A DNA stretch of 64,000 nt, from positions 10,550,057 through 10,614,056 of the forward strand of contig JAMKCF010000004.1 in assembly GCA_023634235.1 (NCBI GenBank), given 5' to 3'. Position numbers and translations under genes: made by a program. Source of the stretch: Pisaster brevispinus (taxonomy: Eukaryota > Echinodermata > Asteroidea > Forcipulatida > Asteriidae). The notes beneath the pieces were generated by a model that worked only from the letters and a program-made list of their open reading frames with translations, had not been told where the DNA came from and searched no databases. Positions within the stretch are counted from its first letter, which is position 1. Each line of letters starts with the position of its first letter. Positions 55,601 to 64,000 of this stretch are shown here, piece by piece.

Positions 55601-57894
55601 ACTGAATGAGATTGTATGTTTTTGGTATCATAGCTGGAGGTACGTCTAGCTGAGAAGGAAGAGGGTCTCCTTGAGAAGGATCTTGTCTACGAGCAAGTCC
55701 AGAGACTGGCTGAGAATGTCAGGAATAAAGTGGACAGTGGCAAAGAAGATACGCTACAGCTAGCCAAGAAGGTATCTTAGTTTCAAACAATCAAGTAGGC
55801 TAGAAAGGGGGGTGAGAGAATTTGGAGATGGAGTTTAGCGGATTCAAAAGGCATTCCATCTGGTTCCTGGAGTTTCGTTATTGCTGTTATTGTTGTTTAT
55901 TCAACCAAGAATCAATGGAGAATAATAGTGCTAATGATTAACAATATAAGTTAAAGGAAACAAGTGACAAAATACACAAACTGAAGTCAAAATAAAGCTT
56001 GGAGGGATAGGGTGGGATGGGAAAGAGAAAGAGGAGGGAAGGGCTGAGGTTGAGCAAATGAGTACAGGGAAAAGGACAGGGATTAAAAGCTAAGATCATT
56101 TATCGATTCAAGCTGGTTTATGCATACTTTCAACACGATACCTCTCTTTTTTCCTGTCAAGTTTTGATTTTCTTAGTGAAATGAGCCAAGTTTTATCTTT
56201 ATCTAAAGTTTCTTGTGTTTTTCCTTTTTTTGGCAAATCTGATTGATGATTGAGATAAATATGTGTCCAGCTGTATCTAGTTATTTATGTACTTCATATT
56301 GATTGTCTTTGCTAATTGCATGTAACACACATAAGGTTGGAATTAAACACACACCATTTTCTGGGATGTCTTCGTCTCGTCAGTGCAAAAAACATTGTAG
56401 TTCGCACGAAAATGCTCCTTGCAAAATCGTTGTATCTCCGTGCGTACTTGTTTTGCGTGTACATTAGGGCAATTTTAAGTGAGATAAAATGTTTTGAAAG
56501 TTTCAGACTCGCCTGTAACGTTAATGCTATTTTAGGAGCTACAACAATTTGCACTGACACAACGAATTGTTTCGACAAAGCACCCGGAAGGGTCATCTTG
56601 TGATGCCTATGTCTGGAGTATGTCTTGACAATTTTTTTTTCCCTCCAGGTAAACGAACTCCAGGCAAAGATCAAAGACATCACCCGTAAGATGATGGCAT
56701 CGGTCTCGGAGCTGTCCATGACCCAGGCCGAAGCAGTCAACCTTCAGCAACAGGTCCGCACCAAGGAGAGCGAGCTGGACCAGGCGTATCTGCGCATGGA
56801 GCAAGGGGAAGCGCCCTCGCAGGAAGCTGCGCGCACATGGGAACGAATGGTGCGGGATGAAAATAGAAGGAGAGAGGATACAACGATAAGAAAAATGGTA
56901 CGTTTGGAGGTGTACTTAGAGGTGAAAGGAAAGACTAGAAACAATGTATTTTATAAATTTTCCAACACAAATATTAAAGGGTTTTTTTTCAAGGTCAATT
57001 TACAATAGCACCATTTGTCCTTGACAAATGACCAAATAAGTCTTTGAATATGTGAATTGACAATGGAAAGTAGTAGAAGAACATTTAACTTCATGGGGTA
57101 CCCAGGCTTAGAACAACTTGCTGCAACATATGAAGTCTCTGCAGCTAACAAGCTTTAATCACTTTGTCAAACAACTCAAACAGCTCAGTTTATTCCATTT
57201 TCCACTAATTTTTTTATATCCTATTGTATTGTTGTTTTAAGTTCTGTGTAATGTTGTGTATTTTTAGGCCTTTTTAATTACATTTTTAATCTATTTTTTC
57301 TCTTGTAACCTTTGTATTTTTAGTATTTTTATTGTATCCCCAATAGTTGTTTTTATGTCAGCTGCGATCCATGGGAGGTCAGCAAGATTGTTTTCTTTAT
57401 ACTGAATGGATCACCCAGGATAAACAATAAATAAATAAATGTGGTTTATTCCTTGATAAATAAATAAACAAATAAATTAATTTATATGATCCTAACCTGC
57501 TAAAAGCTGCAGCAACTCAACAATATCTGCAGCATTTTACCATTACTAATTTAAACCAAACAGGTTGTATTATATGTAGGTGATGTCTTGCTTTGAACTT
57601 GAAATTTCACAAGTCTCAAATCTCACTGACAAAAACCCCAAGACATAATAAAATATCTTCTCTAACGAAAATAATGTCCTCTGCACTCAGGTTGAGGAAG
57701 ACGAGGAGCAGTATCTGACAGCAGGTGGAACGACGACGACAGCCGAGCCCCGCCCCAACGCCTACATCCCAGATGACGACAGTGACCTCCCCGTACCAAG
57801 ACCCTACGGTGTCCATGCTCCATTCAAACCACGGGAAGGTGGTGCCAATATGAGACACATCCGCAAGCCGATCATCAAACCTATTGAGATCTGA
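40698..57894 (+). CDS. CCDC146: Coiled-coil domain-containing protein 146, complete in 15 coding exons
   Basis: Role: long coiled-coil protein of centrioles and motile cilia/flagella; the Chlamydomonas counterpart is MBO2 (family knowledge). Exons: 40698-40829, 41590-41672, 43297-43506, 44631-44939, 45385-45612, 46002-46161, 48306-48428, 49091-49350, 50631-50795, 51263-51487, 52812-53040, 54404-54532, 55634-55771, 56649-56897, 57691-57894. Total 2844 nt, 947 residues; human about 955. Landmarks: QADNFPE-like motif as [137 protein letters not shown], and the C terminus [17 protein letters not shown]. Heptad-rich throughout, with no membrane segment or signal peptide. Introns are GT-AG and packed with SINEs, MITEs and a Harbinger element. 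The exon 3 start (43297) has a weak pyrimidine tract. The exon 11 acceptor sits at the end of a minisatellite. Confidence 0.96.
40866..41150 (+). mobile_element. tRNA-Leu-derived SINE, 36 bp after CCDC146 exon 1
   Basis: TGTCATGGCCGAGTGGTTAA, CACCAGACTCAAGCTCTGGT and GGGTTCGAGTCCCGGTCATG form a class II tRNA-like head. The body is as in 10755-11165, with some decay (GTGCACGTAAAAGAACCCAG). Not a genuine tRNA: the 3' half runs straight into the SINE body and the variable arm is disrupted. Confidence 0.82.
42436..42955 (+). mobile_element. tRNA-Leu-derived SINE with an internal insertion
   Basis: The head is CCGGACTCAAGTTCTGGTGT then GTGTGGGTTCAAGTCCCGG. The body is TTGTGTCCTTAAGCAAGACA and CTTCGTCTTTCGGATTAGAC. 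After about 42720 the body is interrupted by T-rich DNA, and the tail (AAGCGCCTTGAGCACCTTAT, GTGCGCTATAAG) reappears at 42905. Confidence 0.75.
43659..43851. mobile_element. Harbinger-type MITE, CCCAATTTCATAG family
   Basis: Starts GGCCCAATTTCATAGAGCTG and ends CACCGTGAAATTGGGCC, with inner pairing of GAGCAC...GCTGAGCAG stretches. It inserts 150 bp after CCDC146 exon 3. Confidence 0.75.
43852..43975 (+). repeat. Dispersed GGTCTTGG-TTCCCATAGG repeat, copy 3
   Basis: TGGTCTTGGCCTTGGTGCCG, AAGGTTCCCATAGGCTTAAA, GAAGTGCCCTTTGCAAAATG and AAAGATGAAATTCCGGG. It directly abuts the preceding MITE. Confidence 0.65.
45670..45900 (+). mobile_element. 3' part of a tRNA-Leu SINE
   Basis: GGGTTCTCCCCATTGGTTTG, then GCACCTTGTGAACAGTTACA, AAGCGCCATATAAAAACTGT and a TATTATTATTA tail match the 3' end of the SINE at 10755-11165. 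The head is missing. Confidence 0.65.
46672..46922. mobile_element. Diverged MITE of the CCCAATTTCATAG family
   Basis: Starts GTCCCAGTTTCATGGCTCTG and ends GTAAGCAGAGCCCAGAATGT. The inner CTGCTTGCTGTAAGTG and CTTGCTTAGC stretches resemble better copies nearby. Old and partly decayed; the boundaries are approximate. It abuts the Harbinger element at 46926. Confidence 0.45.
47158..47465 (+). pseudogene. Harbinger transposase N-terminal fragment, split by a MITE
   Basis: Before the [20 protein letters not shown] and, one phase over, RLFRDRT. After it, [18 protein letters not shown] and [14 protein letters not shown]. Together they match the usual Harbinger DDE protein start (R..R.F.DR.NPLD.L.D.EI..RYRF....I..I). 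A frameshift lies near 47205 and a stop follows ALNVSQG; the catalytic region is absent. A dead copy. Confidence 0.72.
47228..47356. mobile_element. 129-bp MITE nested in the Harbinger transposase frame
   Basis: GGCCGTGTCCGAAACGGCG at 47228 and CGCCGTTTCGGACACGGCC ending at 47356 are perfect inverted repeats. The MITE is flanked by TAA on both sides (47225-47227 and 47357-47359), the TWA target typical of Harbinger MITEs. Dropping the MITE and one TAA rejoins the transposase frame from DRT to NPLD. Confidence 0.9.
48470..48722 (+). mobile_element. tRNA-related SINE (third family)
   Basis: CCTTTCACCTCTGTGGACTC, GGTTGGAATCCCACCTCAGA, GCCTTGCATGTGGATTAGGT and TTTTCAGTCCCTACCTGATT form a body that I recall from echinoderm genomes. 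The tail is TGTAATAAATAAATA. It follows CCDC146 exon 7 by about 40 bp. Confidence 0.6.
48745..49070 (+). mobile_element. 5'-truncated tRNA-Leu SINE
   Basis: Begins at the B box (GATTCGAGTCCCGGTCTTGA), then CACTTGTGTCCCTAAAGCAA and CATTATTGCTTCGTCCTTCT, and ends with GTGCTTTGAGACGCCGGTAG. It ends ~20 bp before CCDC146 exon 8. Confidence 0.75.
50024..50170. mobile_element. 147-bp palindromic Harbinger-type MITE
   Basis: The left end AGGGGTCGATTTCACAAAGA pairs with the right end TCTTTGTGAAATCCACCCCT. The interior pairs as AGTCCTAACTTAGGACTA with its reverse forms. It lies in CCDC146 intron 8. Confidence 0.82.
51490..51670 (-). mobile_element. SINE of the 33705 family, minus orientation
   Basis: On the minus strand: GTGGGTTCGATTCCCACCCG then AGTAATATGCCTGTG, ACTCGGGAAAGTACTGAGTG. 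It starts three bases after the CCDC146 exon 10 donor site. Confidence 0.65.
51850..51945 (+). repeat. Dispersed repeat shared with 61040-61125
   Basis: GTGTCCACACGGAAG, GGATGTTCCACAAGGAATTT and TTGGGAGGATGTTAATTACA match GGTCTCCACACGGGAAG, TGTGTTCCACAAGGCATTGT and TTGGAGGATGTTAAGCACCA at 61040-61125, in the same orientation. Confidence 0.6.
51985..52811 (+). repeat. Minisatellite whose units contain a 3' splice-site motif; ends at the CCDC146 exon 11 acceptor
   Basis: Two sub-blocks, 51985-52105 and 52563-52811, contain ~45-50-bp units of the form GTTTACCTNAGGGGTGTGGT followed by AAACAACAAGCCCTTAATAT. Units begin near 52003, 52066, 52568, 52617, 52665, 52706 and 52757. The final unit is GTTTACCTCAG, which is the intron 10 acceptor itself, followed by GGGTGT, the first bases of exon 11. 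Confidence 0.85.
53390..53720 (+). repeat. 330-bp direct repeat upstream of CCDC146 exon 12 (partner 54590-54910)
   Basis: Both copies share ATACAAATATTG, GATTACACTCTG-like text, GATCCATGTCAT, CACAATAAACACAAAATAGA, CACGGAAAC, CTTCTAAACA and CTCCATGTAGACACCAACC, at about 80 percent identity by eye. Confidence 0.75.
53998..54345 (+). repeat. 50-bp tandem array, seven copies
   Basis: CTTTCAAATGGCCAGTGAAG then ATGCAGTCTTCAATCAAACA recurs every 50 bp at 53998, 54048, 54098, 54148, 54198, 54248 and 54298, ending about 60 bp before CCDC146 exon 12. Confidence 0.92.
54590..54910 (+). repeat. 330-bp direct repeat downstream of CCDC146 exon 12 (partner 53390-53720)
   Basis: See the upstream copy. It contains CAGTAAACACAAAATAGACA and CCATGTAGACACCAACCTAG. 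Confidence 0.75.
55075..55320 (-). repeat. Dispersed TGTGGGGTCC repeat (relative of 61320-61690)
   Basis: ACACAACCTTACGGATCGGG, TTTGTGGGGTCCTGCTATTG, TTGTTCTATTATTCCC, CTAAAGAATTCTCTTGTGGG and GTCCATTTTTCCATTGTT are shared with 61530-61670 in the same orientation. Confidence 0.7.
55367..55552. mobile_element. Harbinger-type MITE, CCCAATTTCATAG family
   Basis: Starts GGTCCTACTTCATAGAGCTG and ends CAGCTCTATGAAATTGGGCC, with paired arms (GCTTAAGCAG on both sides). It lies 80 bp before CCDC146 exon 13. Confidence 0.8.
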
Positions 57895-60800
57895 GATGTC
57901 TAAATACAGCTTGCTGGATCAGGTAGTTGTGGTGCTGATATGGATTCCAGCCCAGGGGTGTGTCTTGGCAACCTCGACCTGAAAACATTTTCTGACGTGA
58001 AATTCACCAACTGAAACAATTTCCGAGACCAACGCGAAAACGGGTTGACAACCAGAAACAGTTTGTGACATAGGTACATCTCGAGAAAATTAACATTCGC
58101 AAAATATTTATCCTTCATTTTTATATTCAAAAAATGAAACTTGGTCTTGACAATTTTATCAGCATTATTGGCTTGGTACGCTTCATGGTTTTTCATTTTC
58201 AAAAGAAATTCCGTTGACATTTTTTTTGTCAGTTTGTAGAATCCGCCATCTTAAAAAAAACCAGCCTAACCAACTCAACATCTCGGTTATGGTTTGGTTC
58301 AAACAGATGCCATCCTGGTGGAATTGAACACACAAAAAGACTTAACCAAGCACTGAAGCTCCAACATGTTTCTGGTCGGCATTGAAAATGACCTTTTCTG
58401 TTTGGGTATGTAACTTCTCACTCGGCCTGGAATGACAAAGAGGCCACTAAGGCTGTTGCACCGGTCTTGGTCATAACTTCTTGGTTCCATAATAAGTGTG
58501 TACAAATGCACAAATTCCATAATAAGTGTGTACAAATGCACAAATTCCATAATCAGTGTGTTCAAATGCACATCACTTAAAATGACGGTCTCCCATCCAC
58601 TCACTGAACCCAGTCAATGGTGCTTCGTTTTACCACTGGCTCGTCCATTGAGCTAACTGTCTTGGGAACAATTTTCGGTTAGTAAACTCAACAGCTATTT
58701 TTTTTTTTAAATGATAAAATATTTAAAATTAATACTGTTGGAAACACTTCTATATTGTATGTAAATAAAGACAATATTTGTATTAATTAGTACGTAATAA
58801 TCTGAATGAGATAAGAAGGAAGTGAGAAATGGGATTGAGTTATAGTTGATGAGTGGTGATGTTCTGTTGGTAGTGATGGGTGTAATTCAAGTAACCACGT
58901 AATGATGTACAAACTTGTAAAGAATGATGAATCGATTTTGCAGCCAAAAATCTTCTGAAACCGTCCAGGGTGTATAAATGTTGGCATTTCTTTATAAAAT
59001 TAAAGACTTAATGAAATATAAATGTACAACCAATATATGAGAAGTTTGTGAAGTGGTTTTAGCGCAAGGTAATAACAAGACTAACGTTATTTTTTATTTT
59101 ACCCTACCGAATTGTATCCCAGAAAGAAATTTATCTTCCAAAATAGTTGTAAATAACTCATCCTTCCTCACGTCTGGTAAACCAAGAATAAATATTCGTT
59201 TTCCAAATTAAGTATTCAGTTGTATATTTTATATTACGAAACTGTACATTTATAAATTTGTTGATTTCAAATTTGAAGAATGAATAAACGAAACGAAAAG
59301 AACAACAGAAGTCATTTTTCATTTGATCCTCGTTGACCGTCCACGTGAACGTTATACATCGACACCCTTCGACTGTACCATGCATAGTTACAGTTACATC
59401 GCCCGATTGGTTTTATTTTTTTTCGAAAGACCTAAAAACACGAAACTTTCTCCGAACGAATTTTGACAGATTATGATGTGTTGCGTATGCCATGCACAAT
59501 GCGACAGTTTGTACCTGGCTGCCGGTAGTGTGAGATAATTTTATGTCCCCACAGCAACGGATTTTTTTTCCTAGGCAAAGTATACCTTTGTTTGTTTTTT
59601 TGAACCGTTCAATTATTTAAATCCTATTTAAATGTAGGTACATACAATCAAACTAACCTGTGCGAATTTCATTTCATTGAGATAGGCCTATTGCCAAAAA
59701 TCCGGTGCGGTTACGTCCACACAGGTAGAATAATCCGTAATTGGAATACACAATCTGAGAAACGTTTCGTGCCAATACGTCACAAACACACGCCCATTGA
59801 TGCAGCAGGTGTGCAAGGTTTTCGCCATCTCTAGCTCTGAAATTAGCATAATCATGTTGTGAATAATTTACAAACAAATCTCATCGTCCGAGATGGTTCC
59901 TTTGACAGTTTCTGATAATTATCTCATAAAAACATTCACTTTTTGCGGAACGTGTGAAAGTCATCTATAAATATAAAAAATTGGGCTTCCCATGAAATGA
60001 GATAATAAAAACACTAAGTCTCCTCTACATCGACTTTATCTCGAACATAAATCTAATGTTATTCCCCGTGACGGAGAAGCCATGCCTATCCACTAATGCC
60101 ATGAGTGCTGCAGTATTCATCCTCATCTGTAGAGAACATAATGCAGCAAGCAGAGTTGATTGGGTGCGACCATTTTGTGTTGTTTAAAAATGTGCTAAAA
60201 AACACAGAGAGAGAGAACAAGAATTGCACGCTGCTGCTTATGATGTGATTACATTGAGTGTGACATCATCAAACGTTTGTTTAAAAAAATTTAAGTTCTT
60301 GGTTTTAAAACAATTCTCGTGTTTAATTTTAAATTGCCCAGTTCTTACCGTGCTACTTCACCTTTGGAACATACTGCCAAATCGTTCGTATGATTGGAAC
60401 GTTTTAAGCCTTATTGGAAACTAAAACTAATTACAATTTCTTGTATAATATTTCCATTCTGAACTCTTACGATGAAAACAAAATCACTGTGAACAGTTGG
60501 CAAGTTTGGTTGGAGTTTTTATTGTTTTTATTATCTCTTTAATTTACATGCATTATTTTAATTAATAAAACTCATTCCCGCAGAAAACTGATCAAACAAG
60601 AGCACCCCAAAACTTCTAAATGCCATGATTTAGGGAATATAGGCCTACATGTATTTCAGTTCTCCCGTTTTCAACAACAAATACATAATACATTTATTTT
60701 ATAGTTTCATCAAACTTATTTAAGAGCACAGAACAACGTCAGTTCTATAGGGGGGGGGCTTTGTAGCTTTCTGGTTATTAAGAGCTTGTTTGAAATAAAG

Positions 60801-61039
60801 GTTACGTACACTCAACGGTTTACGTACACCCAACAACAAATGTTTCGGTTCTGTTGTGAATTAATTTGGTGCTTGTAGGTGCTCCCTTGGTGGTGCCCGG
60901 GTAAGAATTTAACACGCAGCTCTTGTCTTCCATTCTTGTAATTTAGCGGAGGAGTTTTGTGTGAGGAGTTATTTCGCTGGCGCGTGCATGTGCTTTAATA
61001 ATCATTTGCTACCATGGAGATCCGAGGCAATACGAACTA
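57895..61039. other. CCDC146 3' UTR and intergenic DNA
   Basis: No second gene is supported. The 58490-58570 stretch holds three copies of CATAATAAGTGTGTACAAAT. GGCAAAGTATACCTTTG at 59575 is a solo terminus of the MITE family at 63040-63425. The rest is AT-rich DNA without recognisable frames. Confidence 0.45.
58764..58769 (+). terminator. Possible CCDC146 polyadenylation signal
   Basis: AATAAA in GTAAATAAAGAC, 870 bp past the stop codon. It is the first well-formed signal in the 3' flank that I noted. Confidence 0.35.
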
Positions 61040-61690
61040 AAGGTCTCCACACGGGAAGGCTGTGTTCCACAAGGCATTGTATGTACTAAATCGATTGGAG
61101 GATGTTAAGCACCAAGGGACATAGGAGAGAGCAAAAGAGATCTCCACACAGTGTCAAAATGGGAACGTGTTCTAACGCTACATACGTAGAGTGTGGACCT
61201 GAGAACAAAAGAGGTCCACATAACGTAGGGACTTGAAACACTATGTGGACTTACACACGTCCACACAGTGTTTTTTACAGTGTTGAAAAATAGCAGAACA
61301 CCGGATATCCACAGAGTGACTGCAACGTAGAGCAGCTGGGGGCGTACGGGAAGACCCTGCGTGGGGTCTTTTACACAATGGAACAATGGGCCCCACAATG
61401 TTGTTCTTTGTTCAACTTGGACCCAACAGAGAATTTTTTTAGAAAAGGTCTCCACACGGGAATAATAGAACAACAGTAGCATGACCCCACAAGCCACCAT
61501 CCGTATGTGTGTTCACACACACACACACACACACACAACCTTACGGATCCGGTTTGTGGGGTACTGCTATTGTTGTTCTATTGTTCCCTTTTCTAAAGAA
61601 TTCCCTTGTGGGGCCCTATTGTTCCTATTGAAATTGCCTTGTGGGGTCCATTGTTCCATTGTTAAAAGTACCCCGTAAGTTGGCATGTGT
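61040..61690. repeat. Composite GTCCACAC repeat with a central (CA)n and palindromic halves
   Basis: Left half (61360-61510): GGGGTCTTTTACACAATGGA, GGGCCCCACAATGTTG, AATTTTTTTAGAAAAGGTCT and AATAGAACAACAGTAGCATG. Right half (61530-61670): the reverse-complement order (GTACTGCTATTGTTGTTCTA, CCTTTTCTAAAGAATTCCCT, TGTGGGGTCCATTGTTCCAT). Between them is (CA)n at 61513-61536. Further left are several GTCCACATAACG/GTCCACACAGTG motifs. It looks like a palindromic element centred on a microsatellite. Confidence 0.7.
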
Positions 61691-61880
61691 AAGGGCACAC
61701 ATTCTTACGCATTCAAACCGAGGACTTTGACAATAGGGATCCGGGAAAATGACATATTGGGGACAGTCCTCAGTTTGTTTCGTGTACAAAACCAATGGGG
61801 ACGTCGCTAAAAAAACTAAGTCCAAACCATGGGATGTCCTCAGTTTACACCATTTACAAACATGTGCGCGTGTGTGTGTT
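61690..61880 (-). repeat. (CA)n-associated dispersed repeat, minus-orientation copy
   Basis: AATATGTCATTTTCCCGGAT on the minus strand, plus GACGTCGCTAAAAAAACTAA, CATGGGATGTCCTCAGTTT and GGACAGTCCTCAGTTTGTTT on the plus strand, mirror the 23237-23480 copy. It ends in TGTGTGTG at 61868. Confidence 0.75.
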
Positions 61881-63039
61881 TTTTGTTATTGGTGTTGCTA
61901 ATAGTGATGGGTATTATATCAAGCTTTTAAAAACGAATGCCGAATACATATACATGCCAGTAACCAGCATAGCTGCGAGCGCGTAATAAACACCGCACAC
62001 TGTGACCTCAGAAGACATTATGGTAAAATGAATGATATGGCTTACCAAACAGCCACGGCCCCGGCAGAGATTATTCCTTTATTTTGTTTCATAAACCTGA
62101 CTGATTTAGTCGGTTAAATTGACATTGGATAGCCCGCCAGCAAGCGGTTGATTTTATCGACTTTAAACTCGATCCAATTTCAGTATTCTTGATCAAAAGA
62201 ACCCCAAAACACCATAAAATCGTTATCTAATAGGACCATGGTCATTAAAGTGGGGAATTGATTGATTAACTTAAGTCTTTGCTTTCAGGGGTGTTTTGTG
62301 TGTTTTTTTGTCCGCAGTCAAGGATGTCGTCACAGGATGCCGGTGGAAAAAATAAATAAACAATCAATCGATTAGTATTTTCTGAAAACAAACGGCTATC
62401 AGTTTGTTGGAGTCATATCACTTGAAACCGTTCGGTCTTCGCAAGGTGACGGCATCCTAAAATTCTCTACTTTTGGCATTTATATTATTACCCAGTTGTT
62501 ACCGGAAAACAAAAGAATCCACGTGAGTACATGTTTGGTTTTCCTTATAAGTAAACAAAAAACAACAACAAAAACAGCAGCGCAGGTGAGTTCAAAGATT
62601 ATAGAGCTCTGAAAGCTCCAAATGTGGTACCTGGAGCTCTTTATATTGTTGGAACGTGAAATACACATATGCATTTAGTGTCAAGAATCGTTCCAACGAC
62701 CTGTTTACAATACCGTCAGTCTGAGACTGCCGAGAAAAAAAACGAGAGCAAATACAAATTCACACACTCAAACGATGGTCGGCCGAACATCGCTTCAAAA
62801 TGATATAAAAATATATTGACTATTATTCCAAACGAAATAACACCTGGCAGAAACGATTTCACTTGATACTTAGGAATAGTATGCACTTTCAGTCAAGTTT
62901 TTTTTTTAGTTTGTGAGTAACTTGGAAGTATTTTTTTTCCTGTCTACAAAATGGTGTACTTTACCTTTAACTAAAACGTATAACTTTGTTATTCTTAAAA
63001 GTGTATGGTTAGGGTAATCAGAAAGTTGAAGTTAAAGGG
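61881..63039. other. Intergenic stretch with nothing recognised
   Basis: AT-rich, with A-runs and scattered short direct repeats. The AGCTCT...AGAGCTCT hairpin at 62602-62643 is the only clear local structure. No coding content was seen on either strand. Confidence 0.4.
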
Positions 63040-63425
63040 AATGTATACGATTGGTAATCACTCTACAAATTAATATCAATAGAAACTTTCTTGGCTAGAA
63101 GTACAGCAGCTTTCGATAGTATAAAGCTTTTCAATTCGATATAACGCAGTTATATGGGGAAAAAATATCAGTTTTTATCCCCCAAAGTTTGAATCTGAAA
63201 AACGTTTCTGTCAGAAACGTTTCTCAAACCGTGTGTTCATATTAGGGATTATTCTCCATGCGTGGGTATATTCGCTACGGACTTTATCTCGGCGATATCT
63301 CAAAAACGCGACCACCTTTTGAAATGAAACTTTCACAGATTAGTTGTATTGTATTTATATAAGTTTATTTAGGATTAAAACAATCAAACGGTTCTAAAAA
63401 ACCAAAGGTATACTTTGCCTGTAAG
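63040..63425. mobile_element. MITE with TATACnTTnG-type termini, old copy
   Basis: Left end AAAGGGAATGTATACGATTG followed by GTAATCACTCTACAAATTAA. Right end AACCAAAGGTATACTTTGCC, whose reverse complement begins GGCAAAGTATACCTTTGG. Internal AAAAACGCGACCACC, TTTGAAATGAAACTTTCACA resembles a MITE family that I recall as abundant in echinoderms. The termini are imperfect. Confidence 0.6.
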
Positions 63426-63562
63426 AATAGTAATGACTAAACGTTTAGGGTTTAAGGTTTTAGGAGTTTAGGTGTATATTGGTTAGCATTAGGAGTTGGT
63501 GATAAGATGATGGTTTATACGTGAACTTTTCTGATTTCCGCAGAGGGATAGCGATTGTCAGC

Positions 63563-63608
63563 ATGAAAGTTAAGTGGATTTTATTTGCAGTACTTCTCAT
63601 TTTCCGTG
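63563..63608 (+). CDS. Candidate first coding exon of a secreted or membrane protein (runs off the window)
   Basis: Seen: ATG at 63563 opens MKVKWILFAVLLIFR, a two-lysine N-region followed by a hydrophobic core of about 11 residues, which fits a signal peptide. The exon then meets GTATGT, a good donor, in phase 1 at 63608/63609. TTTCCGCAG at 63535-63543 could be an upstream acceptor, so a 5' UTR exon boundary at 63544 is possible. No further exon can be recognised in the remaining 390 bp. The family is unknown. With only 46 coding bases a chance match is possible. Confidence 0.45.
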
Positions 63609-64000
63609 GTATGTATGCAATTATTATACATCATCATTTTCCGGAATGGATTGAAAATCATGTATACCTATATTAGAGTTTTTAAAGAATTACACCATGT
63701 AACCAGCCTGTGAGCTTTCAAATTAGGTGAGCTTTCAGAAATAAACCGGGATAAGTTTTTGGTTTCGTCAAGATAAATTGTTTGTATTATGCGCTATAGT
63801 TTCGAACACACCCCTTGCTTTGACCACCATCGCTAGCTGAGGTCAAACAATGGAAATTTGCACGCGTGAGCTCGTCGCGCACAACTCTCAGCAAACGATA
63901 GGTCTTCATTGACCTCAGTGAGGGCGCTGTGTGCACGGGGTCAACAAGAAACAGAGTTTAGAAACAAGTGTCTCATTCATCTAAAAATGTCATACACAAA

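Overview
The window is animal nuclear DNA: AT-rich, with spliced genes, long introns and dense interspersed repeats. The repeat families (tRNA-Leu-derived SINEs, Harbinger-type palindromic MITEs with termini like CCCAATTTCATAGAGCTGCT, Ty3/gypsy LTRs, LINE tails) and the gene sequences suggest a marine invertebrate deuterostome, most likely an echinoderm and perhaps a sea star. That assignment rests on recalled repeat motifs, not on a search.

Layout. Bases 1-13750 are a transposon graveyard. In order they hold the gag start, primer-binding site and LTR of a Ty3/gypsy element (minus strand); a broken minus-strand reading frame encoding a transposon-type segment, a ubiquitin-specific protease (C19) domain and a Ulp1-type (C48) protease domain; an array of eleven ~190-bp repeats; a LINE reverse-transcriptase tail broken by a 47-bp segment that recurs inverted; a tRNA-Leu SINE; a solo LTR; and two palindromic elements separated and flanked by the same 10-bp sequence.

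Three well-supported protein-coding genes follow. CPT2 (mitochondrial carnitine palmitoyltransferase 2, plus strand, 14118 or 14803 to 28263) reconstructs in 11-12 exons. RUVBL1 (Pontin AAA+ ATPase, minus strand, 39571 to 32420) reconstructs in 10 exons to exactly 456 residues. CCDC146 (centriole/axoneme coiled-coil protein, plus strand, 40698 to 57894) reconstructs in 15 coding exons to 947 residues. RUVBL1 and CCDC146 are head-to-head with about 1.1 kb between start codons, so they may share a bidirectional promoter. All three reconstructions keep frame through every splice junction. At 63563-63608 a candidate signal-peptide exon may begin a fourth gene that runs out of the window.

The most unusual theme is the repeat content of the introns. 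Minisatellites in CPT2 and CCDC146 have units carrying a pyrimidine tract plus AG, like 3' splice sites; in CCDC146 the real acceptor of exon 11 looks like the last unit of the array. In RUVBL1 the acceptor and first bases of exon 7 have been copied into the following intron. A Harbinger element in CCDC146 intron 6 carries a nested MITE inside its own transposase frame. No rRNA gene, genuine tRNA gene, CRISPR array or bacterial-type feature was seen.
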